From Thermomonospora echinospora (lineage in GTDB: Bacteria > Actinomycetota > Actinomycetes > Streptosporangiales > Streptosporangiaceae): a stretch of 64,000 nt of DNA. The DNA lies in the NCBI RefSeq assembly GCF_900108175.1, contig NZ_FNVO01000027.1:20353-84352 (forward strand). Direction: 5' to 3'. The notes beneath the pieces are model-generated. The model had not been told where the DNA came from. It ran no database searches and saw only the letters and a program-made list of their open reading frames with translations. This document shows, piece by piece, positions 61,926 to 64,000 of the stretch. A program made the position numbers and the translations under genes. Numbering within the stretch: position 1 is the stretch's first letter; each line of letters begins with the position of its first letter.

Positions 61926-63266
61926 CTATCCGCTCTTGGGCGGCTGGACCGCGCGGTAGATGCGGCGGGCCAGCGCGTTGCGCCGCATCCGCCGCAGCGG
62001 GAGCGCTCCGGGCAGGTCCAGGGCGGTCAGGCGGCGCCGCTTGAAGTAGCGGGCCATCTCAGTGTCGATGTGCTCGCGCAGGTAGGCGACGGCCTGCTCG
62101 CGCAGGTCCGGGCGGGTGCCGCCCTGCATGCAGTACGACACGGCCGCCACCAGCGGGGACAGCTTCCGCGGCACCTCGTCGGGGCCGATGACGGGGGTGC
62201 TCAGCCGGCCGTCCTCGGCCAGGTGCGGCAGCAGCGCGTCGATGATCGTCACCGGGATGCGGTTGCTGTTCTCGTACGGGGTCACCAGCTCCAGCAGCCG
62301 CCGGGAGCCGACCGTGGCCGCGGGCGTGCCGAAGTAGCGCCCGGCGGTCACCAGCGCGGTGGAGAAACAGCCCACCACCAGCTCCGGCCGCACCGCCGCG
62401 CACCAGGTCTCCGCCGGGATCGGCGCGTCGATCACCACCAGCCGCACGCCCAGCCGGTCCGCCTCGGCCGCCATCGCGGCGGTGGTGCGCGCCGTGCTCG
62501 TCGGATGCGGCTTGAACAGCACGGTCCGGTGACCTCGGGCCGCCAGGCCGCGCACCATGCTCGTATGGAGCGCGTCCTCCTCCTGGGGGGTCATGATGTC
62601 CAGGGCGGCCAGGTACTGGCCGACGACGAGCGCCGCGCCCCGCAGATCCGTGCCGTAGTCGGCGATCAGCGGGGCCAGGCTCGCCTGCAGCTTCTCCAGC
62701 AGCGCCAGGAACGCCCCGTCGGGGATGACCTCGGCGGGCACCCCGTACTCGCCCAGCAACTGCGGCTCCAGCCCCGGCACCAGGTCCAGGTGCAGCTGCC
62801 GGACGACCTGGGTGCCGATGCCGTTGGGCAGGGACGAGCGGGTCGGCCCGTAGCTCATCAGGCCCTCGGAGTACACGGTCACCGCGGCGTCGTGGAAGAT
62901 CGCCGCCAGCGTCTTGGCGGGGCTGGCCGCGATGGTGTCGACGACCAGTTCGACCGGCCCGTCGCCGAGGCGCCAGCGGTCCCGGTAGAGCCGCTCCAGC
63001 AGCGGCAGGTCCTCGGTGCGCGGCATCCAGCCGCCCGGATGCAGGGGCGCGATCTCGGCATTCCAGGAGAGGATCTCCTCGAAGCGGGGGGCCAGCGTCT
63101 CGAACCCGGGGGCGCGGTCCACCGGCGTCGCCAGCTCGGGGATGGCCGCGTTGTTGCTGACCAGCAGGATCCGGCGGGGACCCGGCTCGCCGAACAGGCC
63201 CGCGTCGATGGCGGCGCACATGGCGACGGTGCCGTAAAGCGTCGAGGCGACGAAGATCTGCGTCAC
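61926..63266 (-). CDS. Alpha-2,8-polysialyltransferase family protein
   Basis: A 446-residue cytoplasmic protein of the bacterial polysialyltransferase family (POLYSIALT-like, GT-B). IFVASTLYGTVAMCAAIDAGLFG at the N-terminus, RTVLFKPHPTSTART (HP motif binding CMP-sugar phosphate) and VVGCFSTALVTAGRYFG (S-T motif) are characteristic. It should add CMP-activated nonulosonic acids. ATG 63266 lies 2 bases after the stop of the upstream GT2 gene on the same strand, an operon. No sialic-acid synthesis genes are in the window; they may lie beyond it. Confidence 0.82.
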   Translation of the reverse strand: MTQIFVASTLYGTVAMCAAIDAGLFGEPGPRRILLVSNNAAIPELATPVDRAPGFETLAPRFEEILSWNAEIAPLHPGGWMPRTEDLPLLERLYRDRWRLGDGPVELVVDTIAASPAKTLAAIFHDAAVTVYSEGLMSYGPTRSSLPNGIGTQVVRQLHLDLVPGLEPQLLGEYGVPAEVIPDGAFLALLEKLQASLAPLIADYGTDLRGAALVVGQYLAALDIMTPQEEDALHTSMVRGLAARGHRTVLFKPHPTSTARTTAAMAAEADRLGVRLVVIDAPIPAETWCAAVRPELVVGCFSTALVTAGRYFGTPAATVGSRRLLELVTPYENSNRIPVTIIDALLPHLAEDGRLSTPVIGPDEVPRKLSPLVAAVSYCMQGGTRPDLREQAVAYLREHIDTEMARYFKRRRLTALDLPGALPLRRMRRNALARRIYRAVQPPKSG

Positions 63267-63268
63267 GG

Positions 63269-64000
63269 TCAGACCATGATTCCCAGGGTCGTGGCGAACA
63301 GTTCCTGACGCTCGCGGCTCAGCCGCGGGCGCAACTCGGTGACGACGTCCGGCGGCAGCGCCTTCAGGGTGGCGCGGGCCCGCTGCCGCAGCCGCTGCTG
63401 CAGGTCGGGGGTGAGCCGGTCGCGCTCGGCCAGATGGTGGGCGATCATGGCGCAGTAGGTCTGCGCCGCCTTGCCCACGAACCGGTCGCCGTCCCGGTCG
63501 CCCGCCAGCTCGGCCAGCACCTTGTCGAAGGCGTCGAAGAAGTGCAGCTGCCGCTCGTCGCCGATCTTGGTCAGTGAGCCGGCGACCTCCCGCCGGTAGA
63601 ACACCCCGAACAGCGAGACCACCGCGTACGAGGCGGCGTGCAGCAGCAGCTTCCAGGCCCAGGGCCGGTCCTCGCAGGTCAGCAACTCCTCATCGAAGGT
63701 GAGCAGACCGTCGGCGGCCAGTTCCCGGCGGTAGACCCCCGACCAGGCATTGGGATAGTCGGCCATGGTCTGCACATGGGCGGGCAGGATGCCGTCGCGG
63801 GGGACGAGCTTGACCCCGCGACGGCCCTGCGGTGCCCGGTGCACCTCCCGCCGCTTGCCGTAGACCTGGATGTGGTCGGTCTTGATGAAGTCGCAGCCGA
63901 TCGCGTCGATCGCCTCGACCGCCGCGGCCAGGTAGCCGGGGGCGATCCAGTCGTCGCCGTCCAGGTAGGTGATCAGGCGTCCCGAGGAGGCGGCCAGGCC
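63269..64000 (-). CDS. GT2-family glycosyltransferase (partial, 5' end outside window)
   Basis: The frame is open through base 64000; 243 codons are visible. The DxD metal site is in ITYLDGDDWIAPGYLA near the window edge. A conserved C-terminal part follows (WSGVYRRELAADGLL, LTCEDRPWAWKLLL), with the ED motif of GT2 enzymes. The upstream part with the N-terminal Rossmann fold is cut off. The 3' end abuts the polysialyltransferase gene. Confidence 0.88.
   Translation of the reverse strand, partial: GLAASSGRLITYLDGDDWIAPGYLAAAVEAIDAIGCDFIKTDHIQVYGKRREVHRAPQGRRGVKLVPRDGILPAHVQTMADYPNAWSGVYRRELAADGLLTFDEELLTCEDRPWAWKLLLHAASYAVVSLFGVFYRREVAGSLTKIGDERQLHFFDAFDKVLAELAGDRDGDRFVGKAAQTYCAMIAHHLAERDRLTPDLQQRLRQRARATLKALPPDVVTELRPRLSRERQELFATTLGIMV

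Noticed and set aside
61656..63308. A 550-codon plus-strand frame opposite the polysialyltransferase-like gene
   Set aside because: It is a mirror of the strongly recognisable minus-strand gene, with no start signal and repetitive Gly/Gln/Arg composition.

Overview
The window is very GC-rich DNA with strong third-position G+C, many GTG starts and ATGA/TGATG gene overlaps. Several features point to an actinomycete: an Scr1/DUF397 pair, a DtxR/IdeR-type iron box, a Tad locus with TadE/TadG-like genes followed by a LysM-BTAD protein, an AccD/AccE acyl-CoA carboxylase, heme-type bacterioferritin, GlgX-TreY-TreZ, an HelD-like protein and a KstR-like operator. I think an Actinomadura/Thermomonosporaceae-type member of Streptosporangiales is most likely. 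That genus-level guess is inference. I see no rRNA, tRNA, CRISPR array, phage module or intact insertion sequence.

Layout. 1-4.5 kb: 3' part of a Tad (Flp pilus-like) locus, ending in a large membrane LysM-BTAD protein. 4.5-8.6 kb: a small accessory island with a divergent hypothetical gene containing a perfect 22-bp inverted repeat, an Scr1-type regulator with its DUF397 partner, an orphan gene, and a secreted esterase flanked by 287-bp direct repeats derived from the 3' end of ogt. 8.8-10.8 kb: alkylation repair (ogt, Ada-AlkA fusion). 10.9-14.8 kb: a Tat-exported GMC oxidoreductase pair and an NYN-domain protein. 15-21.9 kb: acyl-CoA carboxylase beta and epsilon subunits, PEP carboxylase, biotin ligase and a class III adenylyl cyclase. 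21.9-24.8 kb: a membrane Ser/Thr kinase, bacterioferritin and an iron-box-controlled bacterioferritin-associated ferredoxin with an unusual pentapeptide-repeat tail. 25-31.2 kb: the glgX-treY-treZ operon, which converts glycogen to trehalose. 31-36.5 kb: a membrane protein, a two-component system, a GtrA protein and purK-purE. 36.5-39.7 kb: a CoA-binding protein, UDP-glucose dehydrogenase and an acyl-CoA dehydrogenase under a palindromic operator.

39.8-51.4 kb is the most interesting stretch. It holds an LCP ligase, glycosyltransferases, a GDPD phosphodiesterase, an IspD/TarI-type cytidylyltransferase, a degenerate nucleotidyltransferase fused to a CDP-alcohol phosphotransferase, a separate DUF5941-like membrane protein, a LicC-like nucleotidyltransferase, a glycerol-1-phosphate-dehydrogenase-like enzyme and a second CDP-alcohol phosphotransferase in which the last motif Asp is His. 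Together they look like a complete but uncharacterised route for making, CDP-activating and transferring a polyol phosphate to a lipid or cell-wall glycopolymer.

51.4-55.9 kb carries an HelD-like RNA polymerase-recycling ATPase, an acetoacetate-decarboxylase-family gene with a KstR-like operator, an SRPBCC protein and a small HD hydrolase. 55.9-64 kb is a surface-polysaccharide region: a GT4-type glycosyltransferase, a sulfotransferase and sulfatase in one operon, a GT52-like protein coupled to a DUF6716-like glycosyltransferase, a polysialyltransferase-family protein and a truncated GT2. It suggests a sialic-acid-like (nonulosonic) or sulfated polymer.
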